Notes under the pieces: model-generated
What the model was told of the DNA's origin: nothing
Databases searched by the model: none
The model's input: only the letters and a program-made list of their open reading frames with translations
In this document: piece by piece, positions 17,401 to 25,417 of the stretch
Layout of the letters: each line of letters begins with the position of its first letter
How positions within the stretch are numbered: the first letter of the stretch is position 1
Assembly: GCF_014206875.1 (NCBI RefSeq)
Contig: NZ_JACIJO010000002.1
Span: 806,001-870,000, forward strand
Length of the DNA stretch: 64,000 nucleotides
From: Algoriphagus iocasae
GTDB lineage: Bacteria > Bacteroidota > Bacteroidia > Cytophagales > Cyclobacteriaceae
Direction: 5' to 3'
Made by a program: the position numbers and the translations under genes

Positions 17401-18968
17401 CTTACCTGAGCAAATAGCTGTTTGAAATAATTCGAAATGTGCTGACTTTGCTTAGAAAGTACTGCCAAAGGCGTATCCGCACCCATTGAGCCGATTGCCT
17501 CATAGGCAGTGTCTCCCATTGGGGCAAGTACCACTTTGAGTTCCTCGGAAGTGTAACCAAATACGGTTTGGCACTTTTTAAGATCTTCAAAATTATATGG
17601 ATGAGAAAGTACCTCAGGGTCTGGCATCAAACGAAGCTTGATTCGCTGGTCTGCTACCCACTCCTCATAAGGCTGCTTGGTACAGATTTCTCCTTTTACT
17701 TCTTCGTCAAATAAAACTCGCTGCTTTTCCAAATCTGCCCAAAGCATTCTTCCTGGGCTGATTCTTCCTTTTTCCTCGATAGTTGCCTCTCTTATTGGTA
17801 ATGCACCAGCTTCAGAAGAAAGAATAAGTCGCTTGTCTTTGGTGATGAAATAACGAAGTGGTCTCAGACCATTTCTATCCAAAGTTGCACCAACAGATTT
17901 TCCATCAGTAAATAAAAGCGCTGCTGGACCATCCCATGGCTCAACTAGAGAAGCATGGAATTTATAGAAAGCTTTTCTATCTCTATCCATCACCTCATTA
18001 TCCTGCCAAGCTTCCGGAACAAGCATCATCATGGCATGTGGCAATGATCTACCAGTTAACGTAAGTAATTCCACCATGGCATCAAGGTTCGCCGAGTCAG
18101 AATTCAGGTTATTGGTGATTGGAAGTAATTTCTTCAGTTCCTCATCCGAATAGTATTTGGTTTTCATCAAAGATTCCTTTGACTTCATTTTGGTGAGGTT
18201 GCCTCGAATCGTATTGATTTCTCCATTATGAGAAAGGAATCTAAACGGCTGGGCAAGTCTCCAATTCGGGAAGGTATTGGTGGAGAATCTGGAGTGCACG
18301 ATGGCAAATGCAGATTCAATTTTGCTGTTCTGAAGGTCCTTATAAAAGGCCAAAACCTGATCGGTTCTAAGCTGTCCTTTATATATAAGTGTATTGCTAC
18401 TTAAACTCGCGAAATAAAAGGAATTATTAACTCCAGGAATTTTAGAGTTAATCTCAGACGTAGCATAGTTTCTTAGTAAGTAGAGCTTTCTCTCTAGATC
18501 AATTCCGGTCAGTCCTTTTTTATGCTTTACAAATAGCTGCTCTATATTAGGCATCACTTCCAAAGCACCAGAACCTGGTACCGTTTCATCCACCGGAACT
18601 TGTCTGTATCCGATCAACTCAAAATCCAGCTCTTCAATTATTTGGTTAAGCAGCTCCTTAGATTTTTGGAACAACTGTTTATTCTTAGGGAAGAATGTCA
18701 TTCCCACCCCATAATATCCAGCCTCTGGCAAATTAATTTCTGATCTTGCTGTGATGTCTTTTAGGAATTGATGTGGGACTTGAATTAATACCCCAGCTCC
18801 ATCACCAGTTTTTGGATCAGACCCTCTTCCTCCACGATGCTCCATGTTACTAAGCATGTATAAGGCATCGCTAATTGTCTCATGGGAAGGAACTCCCGTC
18901 AGATCGACAACCGCACCAATACCGCAGGAGTCATGCTCAAACTCCGATCGATATAACCCTTTTTGCAT
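14478..18968 (-). CDS. gltB: Glutamate synthase large subunit
   Basis: The alpha subunit makes two glutamates from glutamine and 2-oxoglutarate. I start it at the ATG at 18968 (1496 residues); the longer reading begins at a TTG at 19001. The class II amidotransferase domain begins at HDSCGIGAVVDL, where the Cys becomes the N-terminal nucleophile after propeptide removal. Then follow the central domain, the FMN-binding synthase domain (GGKSNSGEGGEDE, QVASGRFGVTSNYL, GADGGTGASPLSS), the [3Fe-4S] motif CHLNTCPVG with its preceding Cys in CIMMRKC, and the C-terminal beta-helix with GG-repeats (GGKLIIYPSRNARY, GGIAYILKEY). Confidence 0.97.
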   Translation of the reverse strand: MQKGLYRSEFEHDSCGIGAVVDLTGVPSHETISDALYMLSNMEHRGGRGSDPKTGDGAGVLIQVPHQFLKDITARSEINLPEAGYYGVGMTFFPKNKQLFQKSKELLNQIIEELDFELIGYRQVPVDETVPGSGALEVMPNIEQLFVKHKKGLTGIDLERKLYLLRNYATSEINSKIPGVNNSFYFASLSSNTLIYKGQLRTDQVLAFYKDLQNSKIESAFAIVHSRFSTNTFPNWRLAQPFRFLSHNGEINTIRGNLTKMKSKESLMKTKYYSDEELKKLLPITNNLNSDSANLDAMVELLTLTGRSLPHAMMMLVPEAWQDNEVMDRDRKAFYKFHASLVEPWDGPAALLFTDGKSVGATLDRNGLRPLRYFITKDKRLILSSEAGALPIREATIEEKGRISPGRMLWADLEKQRVLFDEEVKGEICTKQPYEEWVADQRIKLRLMPDPEVLSHPYNFEDLKKCQTVFGYTSEELKVVLAPMGDTAYEAIGSMGADTPLAVLSKQSQHISNYFKQLFAQVSNPPIDPIRERLVMSLFTRLGEGHNILEESPRHTRQIHISQPVLLNEDLDKIQNMEHLGYRSQKIYAHFKTDHQPGRMLEALDRLCLEAEKAIKDSKNILIISDRNSSEDWAPIPSLLAIGAVHHHLVKNNIRTKAGLVLESGDIRETHHFATAIGYGASAINPYMALESLLEMFEKGQLTKVKDRKKLFSNYQDAIGKGLLKVLSKMGISTLQSYQSAQIFEALGLGPEVIDRCFKGTISRISGISFDELAEEVLIRHRAAYGTKSPVLETGGVYQWKRRGEKHLFNPETIHLLQKSTRLNDFALYKKFANKINEQSKDALTLRGLFEFKKRITVPIDEVEPASSIMRRFATGAMSFGSISHEAHSTLAIAMNRIGGKSNSGEGGEDEVRFEKKENGDWERSAIKQVASGRFGVTSNYLTNAAELQIKMAQGAKPGEGGQLPGHKVDDWIGRVRHSTPGVGLISPPPHHDIYSIEDLAQLIYDLKNANRKARINVKLVSQAGVGTVAAGVAKAMADVILISGADGGTGASPLSSIRHAGLPWELGLSEAHQTLVKNNLRSRVTLQTDGQLRTGRDLAIATLLGAEEWGISTAALVVEGCIMMRKCHLNTCPVGIATQNEELRKLFTGDPDHVVNYFNFLVQDLREIMASLGFRTIDEMVGQSHILQSTGHLNHWKWDKVDLTPIFHRVEVPDHVGIHKQIDQDFELKRVLDRQLIKAAHPSLEQAVSSTGNFQIKNTDRSVGAMLSNEISKIFGSVGLPEDTIQFKFTGSAGQTFGAFLTKGVNFELEGEANDYFGKGLSGGKLIIYPSRNARYAPEENIIIGNVAFYGATSGEAYINGKGGERFCVRNSGVKTVVEGIGDHGCEYMTGGLVINLGEIGRNFAAGMSGGIAYILKEYITEINPELVDIDIVEEEDFATIKSFLKRHVKLTESELATKFLEDWENSKEKFIKVIPRDYKAVLQKRASEQSKSLV

Positions 18969-19361
18969 TTTTTCTAAATTTAATAGGTTCAAAATTTCCA
19001 AAAAATACAGAAAAAATTTCTTTCATTAAAATTAAGGCAATAAACAGCCCTTCTCAATGCCTTATTTTTTATGAAAATAGAGATTATTGATTTTTTCGTA
19101 AAAAAGTTAAGGGTTAATTAAACCCATCATCTATTAAAAAATGATGTGCTTTTTGAAGTTGTAGGGTGAAAAATGGCAAGTTTATAGCCAAAAAAATGTA
19201 AAAAATTCAAAAACTGGTTTAATGAATAAAATTTTAAAATTTTTTAAATTTTTTTTTCGGTAAAATATCACTTCACCTCCTCCTAAAGAATTACTTCCTT
19301 AAAAATGCAGAATATTATTCTGAGCTTGAGAACAATTTAAAAATCAGGTGATTAGGGGTTG
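18969..19361. other. AT-rich intergenic region upstream of gltB
   Basis: This 393-bp stretch separates gldE from gltB and holds no credible gene. It contains A/T homopolymers (worst at 19231-19260) and a perfect 7-bp inverted repeat with a one-base centre (CAGAATA-T-TATTCTG, 19308-19322) that could be an operator or part of the gldE 3' end. The gltB promoter must lie here, but I could not point to a good TAnnTTTG match on the minus strand. In other Bacteroidota gldD follows gldE; no gldD remnant is visible here. Confidence 0.6.
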
Positions 19362-20711
19362 TCAATCGGTATAAAGGATAGAACTGCCCTTTTTATCCCC
19401 TGTCATATGAACTTTTACCTTTTTGATCTTTCTGGCATCCACCGCTAATATCGTGAATTCAAAATCCTCAAAATTTATTTTGGTTCCGTTCTTTGGAAGC
19501 TTGGAATTAAGCTCCAGAAGCAAGCCGCCTAGGGACTCATTTTCTCCTTTGACTTCATCAAAGATTTGGGAGTCAAGCTCTAACTTTTTGCAGAAATCAT
19601 TGAGGGAAACTTTCCCTTCAAAAATGAATGTGTTAGGATCTAATTCCTGGAAAAAGATATCATCCGTATCATCGAACTCATCATTGATTTCTCCGATGAT
19701 CTCTTCAATAAGATCTTCGAGAGTTACCAAACCTGAAGTCCCACCGTATTCATCCACGACTATTGCCATATGGACTCTCTTTAATTGGAAGTCCTTTAAT
19801 AAGGTGTCGACTTTTTTGTTTTCAGGGACGAAAAAGCTTTTTCTGATAAGATCTTTCCATGCAAAAGTTTCATCCTGTTCGATGAATGGAAGTAGATCTT
19901 TGATATAAAGTATCCCGGAAATATTATCGATGGTTTCCTGATAAACAGGGATTCTAGAATAACCACTCTTATTGATTTTATCCATCAACTCATGGAAATC
20001 CATCTCCTCATCGATAGCTGTAATTTCCATTCGGCTTCTCATTACCTGTTTTACTGTCAATGTGCCGAAGTTGACAATGCCTTTTAAAATGTCTCTTTCT
20101 TCTTCTGGAGTATCTTCCGTAGTCATTTCAAGTGCTTGATTCAGCTCATTAACAGAAAGTGAATACCCTCTTTTTTGAATATTCTTCTCGATGACATTGC
20201 TCATGGCCATCAGGAAAATTGAAATCGGCTTCAGTATCGTGCTGAAAAAACTGATGCTCGGGGCCATTGTCAAACTGAAGGACATGCTTGCTTTGGCAGC
20301 ATAAACTTTAGGAACGATTTCACCGAAGAAAACAATCGCAAAAGTGACACCGATAGTTTGGACCAAAATGACTAGAATCCCGGTAGCATTCATTCCAAAA
20401 ATGGACCATGAAACAAATGTCGTCAAAGTAACGATTCCGATATTGATAAGATTATTTAGGATCAAGATGGTGCTCAAGAGATTTTTAGGATTCTCGACCA
20501 GTTTGATCACTTTTTTAGAATTTCCAGATGTGTCTAATTGAAGGTTATCAAGGTCATCGTTGGAAAGTGAAAAAAATGCAACTTCAGAACCAGAAACCAA
20601 GGCAGAGCCAAGTAATAACAAGACAAAAAGTAAACTGTTAAAAATCAGGTAACTTAAGCTAAGCTCACTGATCTGTGCGAGTAGTTGGTAACTCGGATAG
20701 GGGTCGTCCAT
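19362..20711 (-). CDS. gldE: Gliding-motility-associated GldE / CNNM-CorC-type membrane protein
   Basis: This 449-residue inner-membrane protein has about four N-terminal transmembrane helices (DUF21/CNNM region, residues about 15-195, with LVSGSEVAFFSL), a CBS pair (about 210-330, VKQVMRSRMEITAID and DEYGGTSGLVTLEDLIEEIIG) and a C-terminal CorC/HlyC domain. The family is linked to metal ion export. The gldE assignment rests on its place after mutY and ssb, an order described in Flavobacterium johnsoniae, and on length. gldD, expected next, is missing. It could also be a plain hemolysin-family CNNM protein. Confidence 0.85.
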   Translation of the reverse strand: MDDPYPSYQLLAQISELSLSYLIFNSLLFVLLLLGSALVSGSEVAFFSLSNDDLDNLQLDTSGNSKKVIKLVENPKNLLSTILILNNLINIGIVTLTTFVSWSIFGMNATGILVILVQTIGVTFAIVFFGEIVPKVYAAKASMSFSLTMAPSISFFSTILKPISIFLMAMSNVIEKNIQKRGYSLSVNELNQALEMTTEDTPEEERDILKGIVNFGTLTVKQVMRSRMEITAIDEEMDFHELMDKINKSGYSRIPVYQETIDNISGILYIKDLLPFIEQDETFAWKDLIRKSFFVPENKKVDTLLKDFQLKRVHMAIVVDEYGGTSGLVTLEDLIEEIIGEINDEFDDTDDIFFQELDPNTFIFEGKVSLNDFCKKLELDSQIFDEVKGENESLGGLLLELNSKLPKNGTKINFEDFEFTILAVDARKIKKVKVHMTGDKKGSSILYTD

Positions 20712-20740
20712 GGATAATCCAGAATGTTTGATACAAAAGT

Positions 20741-20777
20741 AAAAAAAAATCCTCCGAAAATTACTTTCAGAGGATTT
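20741..20777 (-). terminator. Intrinsic terminator after ssb
   Basis: On the minus strand AAATCCTC and GAAA pair with TTTC and GAGGATTT across a 5-base loop, with one mismatch, followed by nine U (A-run 20741-20749 on +). It begins 4 bases after the ssb stop and lies upstream of gldE. Confidence 0.8.
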
Positions 20778-20780
20778 GAA

Positions 20781-21236
20781 TTAAAATGGAAGATCGTCGT
20801 CAGCATCATCCATGACCATTTTATCTGATCCTGAAGGTGCTGCCGCTGTAGCCGGTTTCGATTGTGGGCTACTGTTTTGTGGACTGGAAGGTCCCATTCC
20901 TTCTGGTTTTCCTCCTAGCATAGTGAAACTCAATACTCTGATTCGGACTTTTTTACGATTTTGACCTTGCTCATCAGTCCATTTATCAGATTTGATTTTC
21001 CCTTCCACATAAATCTGAGACCCTTTTTTTAAATATTGCTCAGCAATCTTTGCCTGTTGGCCCCAAAGTTCAAGATCATGCCACTCGGTTTGTTCCACTC
21101 TGTTTCCACTACGGTCTTTGTAAGCCTCTGTAGTTGCTAAACTTAAGTTGGCAACGACATTGTCTCCTTCCAGATATTTCACTTCCGGATCAGCTCCCAA
21201 ATTTCCTACTAAGATTACTTTATTTACTCCTGCCAT
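20781..21236 (-). CDS. ssb: Single-stranded DNA-binding protein
   Basis: SSB coats single-stranded DNA in replication and repair. The 151-residue protein has the OB fold (residues 1-105; NKVILVGNLGADPEVKYL, EWHDLELWGQQAKIAEQYLKKG, YVEGKIKSDKW), a Pro/Ser/Gln/Ala-rich linker and the conserved acidic tip DDADDDLPF that recruits partner proteins. It lies 46 bp downstream of mutY and is followed by its own terminator. Confidence 0.97.
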   Translation of the reverse strand: MAGVNKVILVGNLGADPEVKYLEGDNVVANLSLATTEAYKDRSGNRVEQTEWHDLELWGQQAKIAEQYLKKGSQIYVEGKIKSDKWTDEQGQNRKKVRIRVLSFTMLGGKPEGMGPSSPQNSSPQSKPATAAAPSGSDKMVMDDADDDLPF

Positions 21237-21282
21237 AATTTTTGATGATTAATTAACTGAAAAAATGAAAGAATGAAGTTAC

Positions 21283-22350
21283 TCAAATACCTTGGTCATT
21301 CAAAAAATTGACAATCAATTTGGGCTTTGCCAAATAGTCAATTTTTTCTTCGTTGACCAGGATAAAACCGCGCTCTTCGCACCAATCAGCCAGTTTTTGA
21401 TAGTTTTTAGATGGGATTTCCACTTTGGAAAAAGTGGCATTTAACTTCTGATGTGACAAAATATGTCGGTATTTTTTGTCGATTTGCTCAAACTCCTTCC
21501 CGTCCAAAGGCTCAAATTGCAAAGAGTCGTTCGGTTTTTCTTTTTCTAATACTGGGAAATCAAATAAACCTTCCCAGATATCTCCGGAACCTCTTTTTTT
21601 CCAAACCCAATCTTCTCCACATTTGATGATATAATAATGGAGGTGCCGTTCTTTGATTTTTAGCTTTTTAATTTTGACCGGAAGGTCTTTGACTAGGTTT
21701 TGTGTGTAAGCAAAGCATGATTGTTTGAGGGGGCAAATGCCACAGTCCGGATTTGTAGGTGTGCATTGCCTGGATCCAAAATCCATGATTGCCTGATTGT
21801 ATTCTCCCGGCTGATCTTTTGGAATTAGTTGGTCAGCTAGAGCCTCAAATTCTTTTTTTCCTCTGGAGCTGGCAATGTCAGTTTCTATTCCGAAATAACG
21901 GGCAAGTACACGGAAGACATTACCATCGACGACAGCTTTGGCTTCGCCAAATGCAAAACTTGAAATAGCGGAAGCAGTGTAGCTCCCTACACCTTTTAAT
22001 TTTAATAGCTCAGCGTAAGTTTCCGGAAATTTTCCTCCCAGTTCAAAGTGAATATACTTGGCACAGGTATGTAGATTTCTTGCCCTACTATAATAACCCA
22101 AACCCTGCCATAATCTTAGGACATCTTCCTCGGGAGCGAGAGCGAGGTCCTCGACTGTAGGATAATTCTTAACGAATTTATAATAATAAGGCATTCCTTG
22201 AGCAACACGGGTTTGCTGAAGGATGATCTCAGACAACCAGATTTTGTATGGATTTTTGGTTCCTCGCCAAGGTAATTCTCTTGGATTTAAACTGTACCAA
22301 AGAAGTATTTGATGCGAAAATGCCTGAAAATCAGTATCTTTATGGTTCAT
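21283..22350 (-). CDS. mutY: A/G-specific adenine DNA glycosylase
   Basis: MutY removes adenine mispaired with 8-oxoguanine. In the 355-residue protein the catalytic Glu is E41 in WLSEIILQQTRV, the helix-hairpin-helix is LKGVGSYTASAI, the catalytic Asp is D142 in VVDGNVFRVLARY, and the [4Fe-4S] cluster cysteines C196, C203, C206 and C212 follow the C-x6-C-x2-C-x5-C pattern. The C-terminal NUDIX-like domain (about 230-350) reads the 8-oxoG strand. It is divergent from the HU gene with 145 bp between them. Confidence 0.97.
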   Translation of the reverse strand: MNHKDTDFQAFSHQILLWYSLNPRELPWRGTKNPYKIWLSEIILQQTRVAQGMPYYYKFVKNYPTVEDLALAPEEDVLRLWQGLGYYSRARNLHTCAKYIHFELGGKFPETYAELLKLKGVGSYTASAISSFAFGEAKAVVDGNVFRVLARYFGIETDIASSRGKKEFEALADQLIPKDQPGEYNQAIMDFGSRQCTPTNPDCGICPLKQSCFAYTQNLVKDLPVKIKKLKIKERHLHYYIIKCGEDWVWKKRGSGDIWEGLFDFPVLEKEKPNDSLQFEPLDGKEFEQIDKKYRHILSHQKLNATFSKVEIPSKNYQKLADWCEERGFILVNEEKIDYLAKPKLIVNFLNDQGI

Positions 22351-22395
22351 TAAGGATAAAATTCTATTCTACAAATCAAGCTAAATTTTACCAAT

Positions 22396-22429
22396 TTGTT
22401 TTTTAATTGCGTTGGTTCTCGTACATTTG
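22396..22429 (+). promoter_or_regulatory. Bacteroidota-type promoter of the HU gene
   Basis: A -7 element TACATTTG (22422-22429) matches TAnnTTTG exactly. A TTG at 22396-22398 lies 23 bp upstream, at the long end of the -33 spacing known for this phylum. Transcription would start near 22435 and give a leader of about 60 bases before the GTG at 22496. Confidence 0.6.
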
Positions 22430-22495
22430 CAGTCCCAAAAACACTTGGTTAATAGGTTGTTAAGCTTATTTCATAATTTCTAAATTTAAATTACT

Positions 22496-22804
22496 GTGAC
22501 AAAAGCAGAAGTAATCACTAAGATTTCAGACAAAACAGGAATCCAGAAGGATGATGTTACACAGGCTGTTGAGGCCTTCTTTAAGGTAGTAAAAGATTCT
22601 ATGTCTGAGGGAGAAAACATTTACGTAAGAGGATTTGGTAGCTTTATCAATAAGAAGAGAGCTAAGAAAATTGCCCGTAATATCTCTAAGAATACAGCTA
22701 TCGTTATTGATGAGCACTACATTCCGGCTTTCAAGCCTTCTAAAGTGTTTGTAGAGAAGATCAAGAACAGTAAGAAAATTAAAGAATTGGCTCCTCAGGA
22801 TTAA
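22496..22804 (+). CDS. HU-family nucleoid protein
   Basis: HU/IHF-type proteins bend and compact DNA. The 102-residue product starts at GTG (22496), supported by the conserved N-terminus TKAEVITKIS and by the lack of a nearby ATG. The DNA-binding arm signature is GFGSFINKKRAKKIARN and the beta-arm tip NTAIVIDEHYIPAFKPSKVF. It opens a + strand group with the TPR protein 19 bp downstream, then the mS38-like gene and rng. Confidence 0.95.
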   Translation: MTKAEVITKISDKTGIQKDDVTQAVEAFFKVVKDSMSEGENIYVRGFGSFINKKRAKKIARNISKNTAIVIDEHYIPAFKPSKVFVEKIKNSKKIKELAPQD

Positions 22805-22823
22805 TCTGAGAAGATCATTTAAA

Positions 22824-23639
22824 ATGAAAAAAACGCAACTCATTCTCATTGTAGTGGGAATCATCGCAGTAGTAGGCTTATATGCTCTGCCTAGTGTGGT
22901 GGTCGATAATGAAGGCGAAGTCAACGCAATTACTGAAGATAATGCAGGGGCATCCACTTCTGAGTCTAATCCCGTTGCAATGCATGAGGCGGAGTTTTCT
23001 CCTGATCAGCAGGCTACAGTAGCTTCATTAAGAAGCAAATTGAGTGAAGGGTCTTCCCATGAGGCTCTTGATTCACTGGGGTCGATTTATCAGGAACTGG
23101 GAAAATATGACAGTGCAGGGTACTATTTTGCATTGGCAGCAGACGAAAGCAATGATTTAGCACTTGCCGAAAAGGCCGGTGAATCTTATTATGAAGCTTT
23201 TACGTTTGCGCTGGATGCGGATAAAGTAGCTTATACTGCCGAACAGACCCAGAAGTATTTTAATCAGGTGCTGGAAAAAGATCCCACCAGATTGGATTTG
23301 AAAACCAAAGTCGCGATGACTTATGTTTCCTCATCAAACCCAATGCAAGGCATTACCATGCTTCGGGAAATTCTCGAGCAAGACCCTCAAAATGAGGATG
23401 CTTTGTTTAATATGGGTATCTTGGCGATTCAATCAGGTCAATACAAGCGAGCGGCGGAGCGATTTGAGGAGTTGATCCAGTATCATCCTCAGAATCTTCA
23501 GGGTCAGTTTTACCTTGGGGTGAGCTATTTTGAAGCCAATCAAAAGAATAAAGCAAAAGCCCAGTTTGAGGCAGTTAAGGAAATGACTGAGGATGAAATG
23601 ATCCTTAGTAGCATCCAAGGCTACCTTGACAGGCTGTAA
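22824..23639 (+). CDS. Membrane-anchored TPR protein
   Basis: This 271-residue protein has one N-terminal membrane helix (LILIVVGIIAVVGLYALPSVVV) followed by an acidic linker and about four tetratricopeptide repeats (about residues 75-265), for example DALFNMGILAIQSGQYKRAAERFEELI and the next PQNLQGQFYLGVSYFEA. The TPR part likely faces the periplasm and binds another protein. The position between HU and rng suggests a role in envelope or cell-cycle functions, but nothing more specific can be said. Confidence 0.87.
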   Translation: MKKTQLILIVVGIIAVVGLYALPSVVVDNEGEVNAITEDNAGASTSESNPVAMHEAEFSPDQQATVASLRSKLSEGSSHEALDSLGSIYQELGKYDSAGYYFALAADESNDLALAEKAGESYYEAFTFALDADKVAYTAEQTQKYFNQVLEKDPTRLDLKTKVAMTYVSSSNPMQGITMLREILEQDPQNEDALFNMGILAIQSGQYKRAAERFEELIQYHPQNLQGQFYLGVSYFEANQKNKAKAQFEAVKEMTEDEMILSSIQGYLDRL

Positions 23640-23668
23640 ATTATTATATCACTTAAATTCTAAAGACT

Positions 23669-23758
23669 ATGCCTTGCGGTAAGAAAAGAAAAAGACATAA
23701 GATCGCTACGCACAAGCGTAAGAAGAGACTTAGAAAAAACAGACATAAGAAGAAGTAA
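23669..23758 (+). CDS. 29-residue basic protein, AURKAIP1/COX24 (mS38)-like
   Basis: ATG at 23669 to TAA at 23756 encodes MPCGKKRKRHKIATHKRKK plus ten further residues; 18 of 29 are Lys, Arg or His. It resembles the COX24/AURKAIP1 domain, whose mitochondrial member mS38 and mycobacterial bS22 are small-subunit ribosomal proteins. A ribosomal role here is inferred. It is a separate small gene 29 bp after the TPR gene stop. Its stop codon overlaps a 13-bp hairpin. The gene is too short for many gene finders. Confidence 0.8.
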   Translation: MPCGKKRKRHKIATHKRKKRLRKNRHKKK

Positions 23759-23773
23759 TCACTTCTTCTTATG
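23744..23773 (+). terminator. 13-bp hairpin over the mS38-like stop codon
   Basis: CATAAGAAGAAGT pairs perfectly with ACTTCTTCTTATG around a 4-base loop (AATC). Only CCCGTTTT follows, so termination may be partial. The TAA stop begins on the last base of the left arm. Confidence 0.6.
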
Positions 23774-23820
23774 CCCGTTTTAATTAAACACGTTCATTTA
23801 CATTATTATTAGACGCGATT

Positions 23821-25392
23821 TTGAGTACGGAATTATTAATTGATTCTGCTCAAAGTGGTAGTCGCATTGCACTCCTTCAAGATAAAAGCTTGGTTGAATT
23901 GCATTCCGAAGGAATGGATAATCAATTCAAGGTTGGGGATATATATTTGGGGACGGTCCGCAAAATCGTCAATGGGCTCAACGCAGCTTTCATTGACGTA
24001 GGTTATGAGAAAGACGCCTTTCTTCATTACCAGGACCTAGGCCCGAATTTCAACAGCCTGATGAAGTTTACCAAACTGGTACGCAACAACAACTATAGCA
24101 ATTACATGTTGAAGGGTTTCGAAAACGACCCTGAAATAGACAAGATTGGGAAAATTTCCAACATCCTGTCAAAAAATAATCAAGTGTTGGTTCAGGTCGT
24201 CAAAGAACCCATCTCCACAAAAGGACCCCGACTATCCTGCGAGCTCTCTCTACCAGGTCGCTACCTCGTTTTGGTTCCCTTCTCGGATTCAGTGAATGTT
24301 TCCAAGAAAATCAGAAGCAACGACGAGCGTAAACGTCTTTTGAGACTTATCAACTCAATCAAACCTGCCAATTTTGGTGTGATTATACGCACTGTGGCCG
24401 AAGGTCAGTCTGTTACAGAACTAGACAAAGATCTTCGAAATCTTCTCACAAACTGGGAAGAAGGAATGAGAAAGTTGCTGAAAGCCAAAAGCCGTGACAA
24501 GGTAATAGGAGAGATGAGTATGGCTTCCTCACTTGTGAGAGACCTCCTCAATGAATCCTTCGATGCAATCACCGTAGAAGAAGAATCCACTTACGATCAG
24601 ATCAGATCCTACATCAGGTCCATAGCGCCTGAGAAAGAAAAAATTGTCAAGCTTTACAATGGTAAAGCGAAGCTATTTGAAAATTTTGGAATAGAGAAAC
24701 AGATCAAAAGCCTGTTTGGACAGACGGTAAGCCTTCCTCAGGGAGGTTATGTCATTATTGAACATACCGAAGCCCTTCATGTCATTGACGTGAACAGTGG
24801 CAATAAATCCAATCAGGAAAGTGACCAGGAATCAACAGCATTAAAAACCAATCTGGTCGCTGCTAAAGAAATTGCCAGACAGCTGCGCCTCCGAGATATG
24901 GGAGGTATCATCGTAGTTGACTTTATAGACATGAGAAAGGCCGAAAATAAAAAGGTCATCTATGAAGCAATGAAAGATGAGCTGAAACTCGACAGGTCTA
25001 AACATACTGTTTTGCCGCTGAGCAAATTTGGGCTCATGCAAATCACCCGGCAAAGAGTAAGGCCGGAAGTTAATATTGTCACCAAAGAAACCTGTCCCGC
25101 TTGTAATGGAACCGGCAAAATCCAAGCCTCGATCTTGGTAGCCGACAAGTTGGAAAAAGATCTGGAGCATATTGCAACTATCCAAAATGTGGCTAACATC
25201 CACATCGGGCTGCATCCCTACCTGCACGCATACTTTACTACCGGTATTATCAGCCGCAGAGTAAAGTGGTTTTTCAAGTATTACAAATGGATTAAACTGA
25301 TCAAAGATTCTTCCCTACCAGTGACGGAATACAGATTCCAAGATGAATCTGGAGAGGAAATAGAACTTCAAGTAAAAAGCGAGACTGAATAG
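23821..25392 (+). CDS. rng: Ribonuclease G/E family endoribonuclease
   Basis: This 523-residue enzyme cleaves single-stranded RNA in rRNA maturation and mRNA decay. An S1 RNA-binding domain is at about residues 35-125 (VGDIYLGTVRKIVNGLNAAFIDVG), the catalytic DNase I-like subdomain holds the metal-binding Asp residues in HVIDVNSGN and IVVDFIDMR, and the Zn-link is CPACNGTGK. Length matches RNase G; there is no RNase E-type C-terminal scaffold. The start is a TTG at 23821 in phase with the conserved STELLIDSAQSG; no ATG is available nearby. It ends in a strong terminator. Confidence 0.95.
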   Translation: MSTELLIDSAQSGSRIALLQDKSLVELHSEGMDNQFKVGDIYLGTVRKIVNGLNAAFIDVGYEKDAFLHYQDLGPNFNSLMKFTKLVRNNNYSNYMLKGFENDPEIDKIGKISNILSKNNQVLVQVVKEPISTKGPRLSCELSLPGRYLVLVPFSDSVNVSKKIRSNDERKRLLRLINSIKPANFGVIIRTVAEGQSVTELDKDLRNLLTNWEEGMRKLLKAKSRDKVIGEMSMASSLVRDLLNESFDAITVEEESTYDQIRSYIRSIAPEKEKIVKLYNGKAKLFENFGIEKQIKSLFGQTVSLPQGGYVIIEHTEALHVIDVNSGNKSNQESDQESTALKTNLVAAKEIARQLRLRDMGGIIVVDFIDMRKAENKKVIYEAMKDELKLDRSKHTVLPLSKFGLMQITRQRVRPEVNIVTKETCPACNGTGKIQASILVADKLEKDLEHIATIQNVANIHIGLHPYLHAYFTTGIISRRVKWFFKYYKWIKLIKDSSLPVTEYRFQDESGEEIELQVKSETE

Positions 25393-25408
25393 TCTCGCTT
25401 TTTTTTTG
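25378..25408 (+). terminator. Strong intrinsic terminator of rng, containing its stop codon
   Basis: AGCGAGACT pairs perfectly with AGTCTCGCT around the loop GAAT, followed by nine U. The TAG stop (25390-25392) spans the loop and the right arm. Confidence 0.9.
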
Positions 25409-25417
25409 CTTTTATAA

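Noticed and set aside
19423..19908. 161-codon frame on + opposite gldE
   Set aside because: It is antisense to gldE; Ser-rich composition arises from the complementary codons.
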